Source: JAKZRT01 sp965247915 (GTDB lineage Bacteria; Pseudomonadota; Alphaproteobacteria; Rhodobacterales; Rhodobacteraceae). From it: a DNA stretch of 64,000 bases. The stretch lies in contig OZ252048.1 in the NCBI GenBank assembly GCA_965247915.1, positions 558,001 through 622,000 on the forward strand. The letters are read 5' to 3'. Under the pieces are notes generated by a model. It was not told the DNA's origin, made no database searches, and saw nothing but the letters and a program-made list of their open reading frames with translations. The translations under genes were made by a program, and so were the position numbers. Position 1 is the first letter of the stretch; every line of letters begins with the position of its first letter. This document shows, one piece after another, positions 46,905 to 54,772 of this stretch.

Positions 46905-46977
46905 TCAATCACACAAACGAACCAGAGCCTCCAAAACTCAAACCGCTCTGATGTCCCATTTTATATGACGACGGACA

Positions 46978-47449
46978 CTATTTGATACCGGACGTTTCCC
47001 AGAAGCGATGGATTTCCACCGACCCCAAACGGCACGTAGAAATTTGGGCCGCGAAAAATAAGCAGCACACTGGCGACCTGGTGCCAATGATCAAGATGCT
47101 GAAAGCGTGGAACAAGTCACGGAAGGTGTTTCGTTCATTCCATTTGGAGGTGCTGGCACTGTCAGTATTCGAGGGGGTAACAATCACTGATTTTCCGAGC
47201 GGTGCGCGGTATTTCTTCGACAAAGCCCGTCACAAAATTCGCGTGAAACTTGCTGATCCAGCCGGCTATAGCGACGACGTGGCCAGCCACGTTAATAAGG
47301 AAACACAGTTTCAGACCATTATCTCCCGTTTGGATCGTGCCCATACAATCGCCGTCCAAGCGGAGCAGTACGCTGCGTTAGGCTATGAGAAGGCAGCCTG
47401 TGAAAAATGGCATGAAATCTTCAAGGGATATTTCCCGTCATATGGGTAG
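46978..47449 (+). pseudogene. CBASS CD-NTase (SMODS nucleotidyltransferase), C-terminal half
   Basis: The frame begins directly at the IS3 end with YLIPDVSQKRWISTDPKRHV and continues VPMIKMLKAWNKSRK, FRSFHLEVLALSVFEG and FPSGARYFFDKAR. This is the C-terminal helical half of SMODS-type cGAS/DncV-like nucleotidyltransferases, which make the cyclic nucleotide signal in CBASS anti-phage systems. The N-terminal catalytic Gly-Ser and Asp-x-Asp motifs are missing, removed with the IS3 insertion. The stop is followed 9 bases later by a 2TM effector gene. It cannot be active as it stands. Confidence 0.75.
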
Positions 47450-47458
47450 AATTGAAAT

Positions 47459-47950
47459 ATGAGCAGAGACGGCATAAGGCGCGCAGCCCAGACGATTTAC
47501 GAAGATGCCCTTTACAGTGAGAAGGCCCTGTTTTGGACGGCCACTCAATGGTGGCGGGCGCATTACTTCCTCGGGGTGCCTAGCGTCATCGTCTCGGCAC
47601 TAGCGGGTGCGGCGCTCATCCAAAAGCACCCGTCGGCTGCAATTCTCTTAACCGCGATTGCCGCCGTGTTAACCGCTCTGCTGACCTTATTGGAACCGCA
47701 CAGAATATTCGGCCAATATCATGAATCTGGAGTGGAATACGGCATCCTTCGCAACAAAATCGCACGCTTCAAGGACATCGACCTTTCTGACGACTTTGAC
47801 GTGACCCGTATGCGGAAGGATCTGGAGAAGTTGGCGGCGGAAAAAGGTGAACTGCAAAAGGGCGCACCGCACACTGGCGGCATCGCTTATTTTTTCGCCA
47901 AGCGCAGTACTAGGGCCGGCCAGCATGAGCCCGACCAAGGGGCACTTTGA
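47459..47950 (+). CDS. SLATT-type 2TM protein, CBASS effector
   Basis: 163 residues. A short N-terminal helical part (RAAQTIYEDALYSEKALFWTA) is followed by two closely spaced transmembrane helices (about 33-52 and 58-78: YFLGVPSVIVSALAGAALI, then ILLTAIAAVLTALLTLLEP). The long soluble tail includes GQYHESGVEYGILRNKIARF. This is the layout of SLATT effectors, which are thought to form membrane pores when the CD-NTase signals phage infection. It lies 9 bases behind the CD-NTase remnant in the same direction. With the cyclase broken it is probably silent. Confidence 0.7.
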   Translation: MSRDGIRRAAQTIYEDALYSEKALFWTATQWWRAHYFLGVPSVIVSALAGAALIQKHPSAAILLTAIAAVLTALLTLLEPHRIFGQYHESGVEYGILRNKIARFKDIDLSDDFDVTRMRKDLEKLAAEKGELQKGAPHTGGIAYFFAKRSTRAGQHEPDQGAL

Positions 47951-48684
47951 GAACGAAAGGAAACCGCCCAATGGGCGGGGATTGCTACGGTCGGTACACT
48001 CAGAGGAATGCAAACTGTTCTTCGCCAGGCTCTCCAACAGTGCACCGATGCGGTTTGAAGTTCTCGCCAACCTCTGGAGCGGTGACGGATAATTATTCCG
48101 CCAAGAGTGGCCTGCCTACCGTGGCGACGGCTGGACGTTTCAGCGTCGATCGTCCGCTTTTCGGCTCTTGGTCGATTAATCTCACACCTGCAGCAAAGGA
48201 CCGCTCACCGCCCTTCGTTGCCGAAACTGCTGCAACCTGAGATTCGATCAGGCTAGCGCTCTCGCACTTGAGATGCACCACTGGCTGATACGCATCGGGT
48301 TGCGGTTGCATCCTTTCGATACCCCGTGCGGAATTTGTTTAGTGCTCCGCGGCACGGTATAGACCATTCCCCAGAAGAGCCCGCGGCATCCCAATCCCAA
48401 TTGTAGAGCGGGTTGAAAAGTATTCCGTGTCAGGGCAGCTCCAATCACCTATAACTCGTTGAAATCACTGGACTCAGATAAATTCCCCGGCCGACAATCC
48501 GTCCGAAATTCCCTCCACGCAAAAAAAATCTCCCAATTAGGGGGGCGCGGGTCTTACCGGTTCAAGGTACCAGGAATTCGCCCCCCCCCTTCAAAACTGA
48601 GCGCAGGAAAATCTGACTACCCACGCCGGTCCCGAGAACATCCTCTCAGACTTTGCCCCACCCCCCTTACGTAAGAAACGCCAC
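47951..48684. other. Non-coding stretch with no recognised gene
   Basis: About 730 bases. A small hairpin CCGCCC-AAT-GGGCGG lies at 47964-47978 just after the effector gene. Runs of G and C occur near 48540-48600 and 48655-48665. No frame here looks like a known protein, although short frames exist on both strands. Confidence 0.5.
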
Positions 48685-49103
48685 CTAAAGTTCGACCATG
48701 TTTCGTAGCTTGTTCACTGCGTGTGGTAACGTGATCTTACCGTTCGCCAGATCCTGTTCGATGGCGTCTCGGACACTGTCGTCAATTCCCATGTATACCA
48801 GCCATGCACGTTCATCGGCGCCGCTTTTGATAAATCTCTCCTGCAAAAGCCGAGCCGCTTTAGTAGGATTCATACCCTGCTCTATGTCCATTTTTCGACG
48901 AAATCGCCCATTTGTTCCTTCAGTAGGTTTATTCAATTGTTTAGAGGAAGAATTATTCCGCCATTTGAAACGCATTTTTTCCGCTTGGTCGTACGCTTTC
49001 TTTCCCATCAGGTTGGGGAACCGATAGAGGTTTGTGCCGTGCATCCCCGCACCACGCATGAGCACGATATGGCCAGTCTTGCGAAGTTGCCGTATTGCAG
49101 ACC
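48685..49103 (-). pseudogene. Hypothetical protein, 3' part (split by IS21 element 3)
   Basis: Immediately after the IS21 end the frame reads SAIRQLRKTGHIVLMRGAGM, then HGTNLYRFPNLMG, and continues to a stop at 48685 (end HAVNKLRNMVEL). The first part looks like a winged helix. It may be the C-terminal portion of the gene whose front half ends at 51572 on the other side of the element, but the junction shows no clean target duplication, so continuity is an inference. Function unknown. Confidence 0.45.
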
Positions 49104-49231
49104 TGTCAATGAGCGTTCAAAAGTGACCCGGCTTCAGCGTTTAAAAGTGACCCACCCGTGATGAGGCAAAGCCAGCAGGCGAGATGCCCTCAAATAGCGA
49201 GCTCGTCTGCTGGCTTTGTTTGCGCTGCGGT

Positions 49232-49963
49232 TTATTGTTTTCGGGCCCTTTTACTCTGAGCGAACCGGTAGGATGTGTTTCCGGTTTCGATTATGGAGCA
49301 ATGATGTGTCACCCTGTCGAGGAGCGCGGTTGTCATCTTGGGATCGCCGAAGACGGAGACCCATTCACCGAACTCCAGGTTGGTGGTGATGATGACGCTG
49401 GTTTTCTCGTAGAGTTTGCTTATCAGATGGAACAGCAGCGCGCCGCCGGACTTTGGGAACGGGATGTAACCCAGCTCATCAATAATGACGCAATCCAGTG
49501 GCGTCAGTTGCCGGATGATCTTCCCGACATTACCCTCGGCCTGCTCCCTGATCAGGGCGTTGATCAGATCCACAGCATTGAAGAAGCGGGCCTTTTTGCC
49601 CTGATTGATCAATGTGGTTCCCAGAGCAATGGCGATGTGGGTTTTGCCTGTGCCAGTTCCGCCCACCAAAATGAGGTTGTGGGCGTCTTGGGTGAACTGT
49701 CCGGAGCAGAAGGGATCGATCCGAGCCTGAGTAACAGCGGCTGCGCTGTAATCGAAGGTGGCAAAATCCTTGTGATGCGGGAACTTTGCAATCCGCATTT
49801 GATACTCGATTGAGCGGACCTGACGTTCTACGGTCTCAGCGTCGATCAGTTGTTTTATCGCAGTGGTCAGGCTCGGCGACTTGCGCGCGGACAGCAAATC
49901 ATGTGCGCAAGCTGCCATTCCATGCAATCTAAGGCCAGCCAATTGATCAATGAGGGCATTCAT
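49232..49963 (-). CDS. istB: IS21 helper ATPase IstB (third element)
   Basis: 243 residues with Walker A VGGTGTGKTH and Walker B DCVIIDELGYIPF, the DnaC-like layout of IstB, and a basic end (FAQSKRARKQ). The start at 49963 overlaps the istA stop (ATGA). Intact. Confidence 0.93.
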   Translation of the reverse strand: MNALIDQLAGLRLHGMAACAHDLLSARKSPSLTTAIKQLIDAETVERQVRSIEYQMRIAKFPHHKDFATFDYSAAAVTQARIDPFCSGQFTQDAHNLILVGGTGTGKTHIAIALGTTLINQGKKARFFNAVDLINALIREQAEGNVGKIIRQLTPLDCVIIDELGYIPFPKSGGALLFHLISKLYEKTSVIITTNLEFGEWVSVFGDPKMTTALLDRVTHHCSIIETGNTSYRFAQSKRARKQ

Positions 49964-51456
49964 GCTGTCATCTCTCGGCGGGCGCACAATGTCTCATATC
50001 GTTTGCAGTTGGCCTCCGGGCGCATCGTCAGCATGGGATAGTCATAGCTTTGTGCCAGTGGGGGGATGATCGGTTCGACCAACTGATTGATCAAGTTGAT
50101 GACGGCAGGCAAGCGTAGGGTGTTTTGCGCGACAGCCAGATCACAGGCCGTTTCCACAACGTCAATCCCGTGGTCTTGCGCCAGCATAAGAAGGTCTACA
50201 AACTCCCGATCTCCACCTTTGCCCTTCATGTAATGCACCCTGATCTGGTGCATGGCATCTGGCAGGTGCCAATCCACAAAGGGCGCGCCATCACGCAGGG
50301 CTCCGGGCTTGCGTACCAGCAAAGGGACATAATGCCAGGGCTCAAAGTAACTGATATTACGGGTAAAGTGACGTTTGTGCTCGGCGATCACATCTTGACC
50401 TGCAACCACTTTGACGCAACCGGCATAGGCCCGCAACGAGACATGGTTTCCAGCAAAACAGGCCGGAACGCTGTAGCGGTTGCTGTCATATTGAACCAGG
50501 CAAGTAGAGCGCACCCGAACGGCCTTCTCAACATAGCCATCAAAAGGGCGGCCGAGAGGGCGCAGTTCAGCCTGTTCTGCAGCAAAGACAGCATCAACTG
50601 TCTGATCCTGTCGCTCTGGATGGGGGCGTGATCCAAGGGCATCACATTGCAGATACAGCCAGGCATTCAGGCCCTCCAAATCATCAAAAGCCAGTTTGGG
50701 CGTGAACAGCCGACTGCGCAAAAACTGCACCTGGTTTTCGACCTGACCCTTTTCCCAGCCCGACGCGGGCGTGCAGGCCACCGGTTCCATGACATAGTGG
50801 TTCATCAAGGCCAGAAAGCGTGGGTGAAAGATCCGGTCTTTCGAGCGCGATACATAGGTCACCATTGTCTTGGGATTATCGATGATCACACGGCGCGGAA
50901 CCCCGCCATAAAAGGTCAACGCTCTCACGAAAGCGTCAAGCACCATCTCTTGAGGTTCCCCGGGGTAGGCCACAACAAAGGGCTTGCGGCTGTGGCACAG
51001 ACGGAAGTGGGCAATCTTCACCTTCTGGGCAATTCCGCCCAAGACGACATGTTCTTCGCTCCAGTCAAACTGCAGCGCATCGCCAGACTGGAACTGCAAC
51101 GGAATGAACGCATCTCCTGACCTCAAACCCGTGCGTTTCAGGTCTCGAACAAAACGCTGAACTGGCGAATACGACCCCGTATATCCTTCCAAAACCAGCT
51201 GCTCATAAAGCTTCACCCCTGTCCGACGTTCTCGGCGAGGGCGCTTCAGGTCCTGCTCAAACAAGGTTTGGAGCCGCTCTTCATAGTCACACAATTTGTG
51301 CCGAACCGGATCAACCTGACGATGGTAGCTCGGAGGCGAGCTGTCCTTCAGATACTTCCTGATCGTGTTCCGCGACAATCCCGTCTCCCGGCCCACAGAT
51401 CTAATACTTCGCCCATCACGCAAAACCATGCGACGGATCTTCGCTGCACTTTCCAT
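49960..51456 (-). CDS. istA: IS21 transposase IstA (third element)
   Basis: 498 residues. The helix-turn-helix is GRSIRSVGRETGLSRNTIRK. The DDE region includes LQFDWSEEHVVLGG, RRVIIDNPKTMV and WEKGQVENQVQFLR. The start MESAAKIRRM at 51456 was chosen as the usual IstA beginning. Full length. Confidence 0.93.
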   Translation of the reverse strand: MESAAKIRRMVLRDGRSIRSVGRETGLSRNTIRKYLKDSSPPSYHRQVDPVRHKLCDYEERLQTLFEQDLKRPRRERRTGVKLYEQLVLEGYTGSYSPVQRFVRDLKRTGLRSGDAFIPLQFQSGDALQFDWSEEHVVLGGIAQKVKIAHFRLCHSRKPFVVAYPGEPQEMVLDAFVRALTFYGGVPRRVIIDNPKTMVTYVSRSKDRIFHPRFLALMNHYVMEPVACTPASGWEKGQVENQVQFLRSRLFTPKLAFDDLEGLNAWLYLQCDALGSRPHPERQDQTVDAVFAAEQAELRPLGRPFDGYVEKAVRVRSTCLVQYDSNRYSVPACFAGNHVSLRAYAGCVKVVAGQDVIAEHKRHFTRNISYFEPWHYVPLLVRKPGALRDGAPFVDWHLPDAMHQIRVHYMKGKGGDREFVDLLMLAQDHGIDVVETACDLAVAQNTLRLPAVINLINQLVEPIIPPLAQSYDYPMLTMRPEANCKRYETLCARREMTA

Positions 51457-51571
51457 CAATATCACCTGCTCATTCTCCGCGCCAATACGCGCGGACGTTA
51501 ACAAAACAAGAGGGTCAATTTTAAACGATCATAACCCACCTAAGTGGGTCAGTTTTGCATGCCGATTCACA

Positions 51572-51978
51572 AGCACCCCGTAGAGCTGCGAGAAAACGTT
51601 CGAGTTTGAGCTTCCGCACGCGCTCAGCAGTTCACCGGCGCGCCTTTTGAGCGTTATGACGCCCCCTCGCCAATAAAGTGCATGCCCACTAACTAAATGT
51701 TGTCTAACACCGCTACGAAAGGCTTGGTCATTGAATTGGTCCAGTGTTCTGGGATGCGTCATGGGCTGGCCAAGGCGATGCAGTCGAGTTACCCTAACAA
51801 GCAACTCATCAATCGCCCAAAACGGGGGAGTTTCTTGATCAGGATCAAGTTCGCCATCACCTTTGAACACCAGTTCGCTTGCCTCGTGAGGCTTCAGCAA
51901 CGCGCTCAACTGGTCGCCGGGCATTGGTCCCTGCCCCTTTAACAGCACGCGTACGAGTTCAGGGTTTTCGGTGGCCAT
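51572..51978 (-). pseudogene. Hypothetical protein coupled to the integrase, 5' part (cut by IS21)
   Basis: 135 codons starting MATENPELVRVLLKGQGPMP and reaching NVFSQLYGVL at the IS21 boundary. The ATG lies inside the last codons of the integrase gene, so it is translationally coupled to it. Soluble, no recognised family. The rest of the gene may be the fragment at 48685-49103. As part of an integrase operon it could be an accessory island gene. Confidence 0.5.
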
Positions 51979-53047
51979 TTCTACTAAGGTCTATCGCACG
52001 ACATATGGTCTTCATGGAAGGCCTGAGTGCGTCAAGCGAGGGCCGCATGTAGCGCTGTCCTGTGATCGACAACGGCGTGTGGTTGAGAAGCCGGCCAACG
52101 ACTTCTTCCAGAACCCCGGCCTCCATCGCCACGGTTGCGAATGTGCGCCTGTGAGCATGCGGGCTCCACGCAATGCGCTTAGGCGAGGTGAGACGCCCTT
52201 CGGGTCCTTTTGGGGACGGGAAGACCCATTGCTGGCTGAGGCCAGCGACCGGTGCAAGGATTTCATGGTGCTGTTGCAGGATCGGCAGATCGAAGCTGCG
52301 ACCGTTTTTCGTCATCGGTAGATGGATGTGGCCCTCGTGGACGTTTTTCCACTCAAGCGTCAGCGCTTCGGTTTTGCGGAGACCGGTAAACAGCAGAAGC
52401 TCAAAAAAGACCTGGTGGATCGGATTGAAGAGCGCATCGATCGTTTGGCGCCATTCGGCAAGGTTCTCGATGATCTCACCTTTTGGCCGTTCCTCGTACC
52501 ATTCGATTGCGATGGTCGGACATTCCGGTAGATCGTGGGTGCGCCTGGCATGGTTCCAGACCGTTCGGAAATATTTCAGCGTGTGGTTCGCCGTTGATGG
52601 ACGGCCGGCAAGCCGGCGGTGGCGCTCGGCCGCCATCGATTTGGTGATCTCGTCCAGAGAAAGACCCATCCAATCTTTGAGGTGATTTTCGAACTGCGCC
52701 CGTAGTCCAAGTTTGTGCGCCTCAGATCTCAGTTTCGGCCGGGCAAGGTATTCATCCAGCGCCCGGCTCAAAGTTGGCGGCCCGATCTGAGCCACCCGCC
52801 CTGCCCCACGTCCCATCTCCAGTGCCATCTGCATCGCGGTCTGCCGGGCGGCCTTGGTCGAAATCATCGGATACCGACCGATCAGCACCCGCTGCGTCCT
52901 ACCACCGACATCTTTCTGAAAATACCAAGTTTTCGATCGCTTGCCGACGAAGAGCACCAGTCCCTTGATCTCGCTGTCCCAAAACTTCTGTGTTCCCGTT
53001 TTCGATTGCGGGACCTTGCCGGCGAATGTCTCTGTTAGCTTTGGCAC
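51959..53047 (-). CDS. P4-type tyrosine integrase
   Basis: A 362-residue integrase with an N-terminal DUF4102-like arm-binding domain (KFWDSEIKGLVLFVGKRSKT, then RVLIGRYPMISTKAAR), a core-binding domain and a catalytic domain. Catalytic residues: Arg in FTGLRKTEALTL, His-x-x-Arg in SPHAHRRTFATVAM, His in RLLNHTPLSITGQRY and that Tyr as nucleophile. It lies about 125 bases from a tRNA-Gly half, with repeated short motifs in between that look like arm sites. It appears intact and would integrate the element into tRNA-Gly. Confidence 0.9.
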   Translation of the reverse strand: MPKLTETFAGKVPQSKTGTQKFWDSEIKGLVLFVGKRSKTWYFQKDVGGRTQRVLIGRYPMISTKAARQTAMQMALEMGRGAGRVAQIGPPTLSRALDEYLARPKLRSEAHKLGLRAQFENHLKDWMGLSLDEITKSMAAERHRRLAGRPSTANHTLKYFRTVWNHARRTHDLPECPTIAIEWYEERPKGEIIENLAEWRQTIDALFNPIHQVFFELLLFTGLRKTEALTLEWKNVHEGHIHLPMTKNGRSFDLPILQQHHEILAPVAGLSQQWVFPSPKGPEGRLTSPKRIAWSPHAHRRTFATVAMEAGVLEEVVGRLLNHTPLSITGQRYMRPSLDALRPSMKTICRAIDLSRNGHRKP

Positions 53048-53050
53048 TTT

Positions 53051-53159
53051 TTTGTAGGTGATTTGTAGGAACTACCATGATACTCAACGATACTCGGTGC
53101 CACTAGGCGCGATGTAAAATACAACTAAATGAAAGAGTAAGCAACCCTATGATACTCAA
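53051..53159. repeat. Direct repeats between integrase and tRNA half, arm-site-like
   Basis: TTTGTAGG occurs at 53051-53058 and 53062-53069. ATGATACTCAA occurs at 53077-53087 and 53149-53159, with a further GATACTC at 53089. Repeats of this size next to an att site are typical integrase arm-type binding sites. Confidence 0.6.
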
Positions 53160-53173
53160 TGAAACTAAAGCCT

Positions 53174-53239
53174 CTTGCTTGGAAGGCTAAGGTCTTACCA
53201 CTACACAACGCTAAGGTCTTACCACTACACAACGCCCGC
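53174..53239 (-). pseudogene. 5' half of tRNA-Gly(TCC) with a 24-bp internal tandem duplication
   Basis: On the minus strand the gene starts GCGGGCGTTGTGTAGTGGTA and reaches the anticodon loop CTTCCAA (anticodon TCC). The 24-bp unit GTTGTGTAGTGGTAAGACC(TTAGC) is repeated exactly (53210-53233 and 53186-53209). After the loop the sequence changes to element DNA, so the 3' half is absent. The break in the anticodon region fits an att junction made by the adjacent P4-type integrase. Confidence 0.75.
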
Positions 53240-53413
53240 TCAGAAGATTAGTGGATATTTCATGGGTGTTCTTGGGTCAAGAGCGATGTCGTTGGGCCAT
53301 ACGGATCAACCGCCATAAACTGTGTTGTCGGCGCATTTGTGAAAAGGCCGAAGCGGGTGTCGGTCAACCCGATTACCGGCCAAGGAATGCCAAGCCCATC
53401 ACATTTGGATGCT

Positions 53414-54049
53414 TTAAGTATCGGCATGCCCCGAATGATATGCTTGGCGCTGACTTTCCATGAATGTCGCGAAATGTTCCGAGGGAAACTCGCCCCGGTG
53501 ATCGGGACCGATCACGAAATTTGCTATCAGGTCCGCCGATTTTGCGGGATCCGCCGCCAACAATTCGAAACACAGATGCAGGCTTGGTGCCTGGGACCGA
53601 GTTATCAGTTTGTGCATGCGCTGGGCGGATGCGATGGAATGGCGCAGGCCCTCTAGCACATCGCGGCCAATTGCGATTTCGTTTCTGAGACTGATCGCAA
53701 AAAGATCGCGATGCACAAAAATATAGTGCGGATTGCGAAACAGATGCTCAAACTCACCGGCCAGGTTGATCATGTTCGGGCGTTTGAATGCCCAAATGTC
53801 GTGCTGGTCGTTGTAGTCTGAGATAATAACTTCGACATCGGCGACATTTTGGCTTTCGATTGCAACGGCAAGGCGTTCGTCTTCCAAGTTTCGGGGGCTA
53901 AGTTCCGATCCTAAGAAGACCCCTAGATATTTGAGGATCGAACAGACCAACGTCGTCCCGCTGCGGCCGAGACCGATGACGATATACGTCCGTTTTCGCG
54001 GCCGCCCGCTGTCGCGCAAATTCATCAAACGATATTTCGGATTGTCCAT
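53414..54049 (-). CDS. Sulfotransferase-family protein
   Basis: 211 residues. The 5'-phosphosulfate loop is YIVIGLGRSGTTLVCSIL near residue 20. A second PAPS-contact region is probably YIFVHRDLFAISLRNEIAIG, with Arg and Ser in the usual place. Such enzymes transfer sulfate from PAPS to glycans or other acceptors. The start at 54049 (MDNPKYRLM) was preferred over a longer frame. It may belong with the capsule genes now 20 kb away, but no neighbour here supports a pathway. Confidence 0.75.
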   Translation of the reverse strand: MDNPKYRLMNLRDSGRPRKRTYIVIGLGRSGTTLVCSILKYLGVFLGSELSPRNLEDERLAVAIESQNVADVEVIISDYNDQHDIWAFKRPNMINLAGEFEHLFRNPHYIFVHRDLFAISLRNEIAIGRDVLEGLRHSIASAQRMHKLITRSQAPSLHLCFELLAADPAKSADLIANFVIGPDHRGEFPSEHFATFMESQRQAYHSGHADT

Positions 54050-54243
54050 TCGTTGTCCTGCACAGTCTCGGTGCCGCAACGCGCACCCTACGAGGCGGCA
54101 CCCGTCAAGGTGTTCTGAGGAACACATTCAAGAGCGTTGGCCCGAGTTGGATCCGCAACCAACCCGCAGCGCCCGTCCGCGGTTGCCAGCAACAACCAGT
54201 CGATGCCTTTGTCGGGCACTATGTCGAAGGAAAAGACGGAGAC

Positions 54244-54723
54244 ATGGTCCGCGTCTGTGACGGCCGCCGCAGACTCTCCGGCGTCCATCAGGTCTTCGGA
54301 TTTGACGCCTGGCCAGCGTTTACGGGCGACAGCACGGTCATTCGGCGCCTGCGGGCGGGCGAGGCCGGCGCTTTCATCGAGATCGAGGAACCGGCCGACG
54401 GCCTGGAGATCGGCCTCGCCGACCTGGTGATCACGCGCGAGGAACGCGAGCGGTTCGAGGCGGCGCATGGGCTGAACGGTGTCGTTACGGCAAGACCGGC
54501 CGCCTCGCGGAGCGCGGGTCCCGGACGATTGCCGCGCCATGACTGGGACGGCTTCTGGATCGCCGTCTGCACGCACATTCACGACAACGGCTGGCCCGAG
54601 ACCCAGGCGGCGCTGGTGCGCAATCTGATGGACGAGCTCGACGGCGGCGCGAACGACGCGCCGGACGAGAGCACCGCCAGAAAGAAGGTCTCCCGCCTGT
54701 GGAAGAGCGGCCTCGGGGCGTGA
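54244..54723 (+). CDS. Hypothetical protein, GC-rich accessory type
   Basis: About 159 residues. The central part GEAGAFIEIEEPADGLEIGL and the end HDWDGFWIAVCTHIHDNGWP, then STARKKVSRLWKSGLG, recall small uncharacterised proteins from alphaproteobacterial prophages and islands. The upstream frame stays open (FVGHYVEGKDGDMVRVCDGR), so the real start may lie earlier or the gene may be 5'-truncated. Function unknown. Confidence 0.45.
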   Translation: MVRVCDGRRRLSGVHQVFGFDAWPAFTGDSTVIRRLRAGEAGAFIEIEEPADGLEIGLADLVITREERERFEAAHGLNGVVTARPAASRSAGPGRLPRHDWDGFWIAVCTHIHDNGWPETQAALVRNLMDELDGGANDAPDESTARKKVSRLWKSGLGA

Positions 54724-54772
54724 CGCTGCCGCCGTCTCCGGCCGCCCCTGTGGCGCCCGCCGCTCCGCCGGA

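Larger units (their letters stand above)
45468..46977 (+). mobile_element. IS3-family element, copy B (1510 bp)
   Basis: Same ends and length as copy A, inverted relative to it (TGTCTGACGTCAG left; ACGACGGACA right). No target duplication (TGAT left, CTAT right). Its right end abuts a truncated CBASS cyclase gene. Confidence 0.92.
49104..51571 (-). mobile_element. IS21-family insertion sequence, third and different type (2468 bp)
   Basis: The ends read TGTCAATGAGCGTTCAAAAG on the left and, inverted, TGTGAATCGGCATGCAAAAC on the right, both followed by TGACCC. Further AAAAGTGACCC repeats lie inside. It carries istA and istB on the minus strand and is distinct in sequence from copies 1 and 2. 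No exact target duplication is seen. Confidence 0.85.

Noticed and set aside
48540..48700. A tRNA or att 3' half matching the tRNA-Gly fragment
   Set aside because: The GGGTCTTACCGGTTC stretch only superficially resembles a T arm; no cloverleaf or GCCCGC acceptor end is found.
53186..53233. Two-unit tandem repeat as a CRISPR or iteron
   Set aside because: The 24-bp units are the D-arm half of a tRNA-Gly and lie inside the tRNA sequence with no spacer between them.
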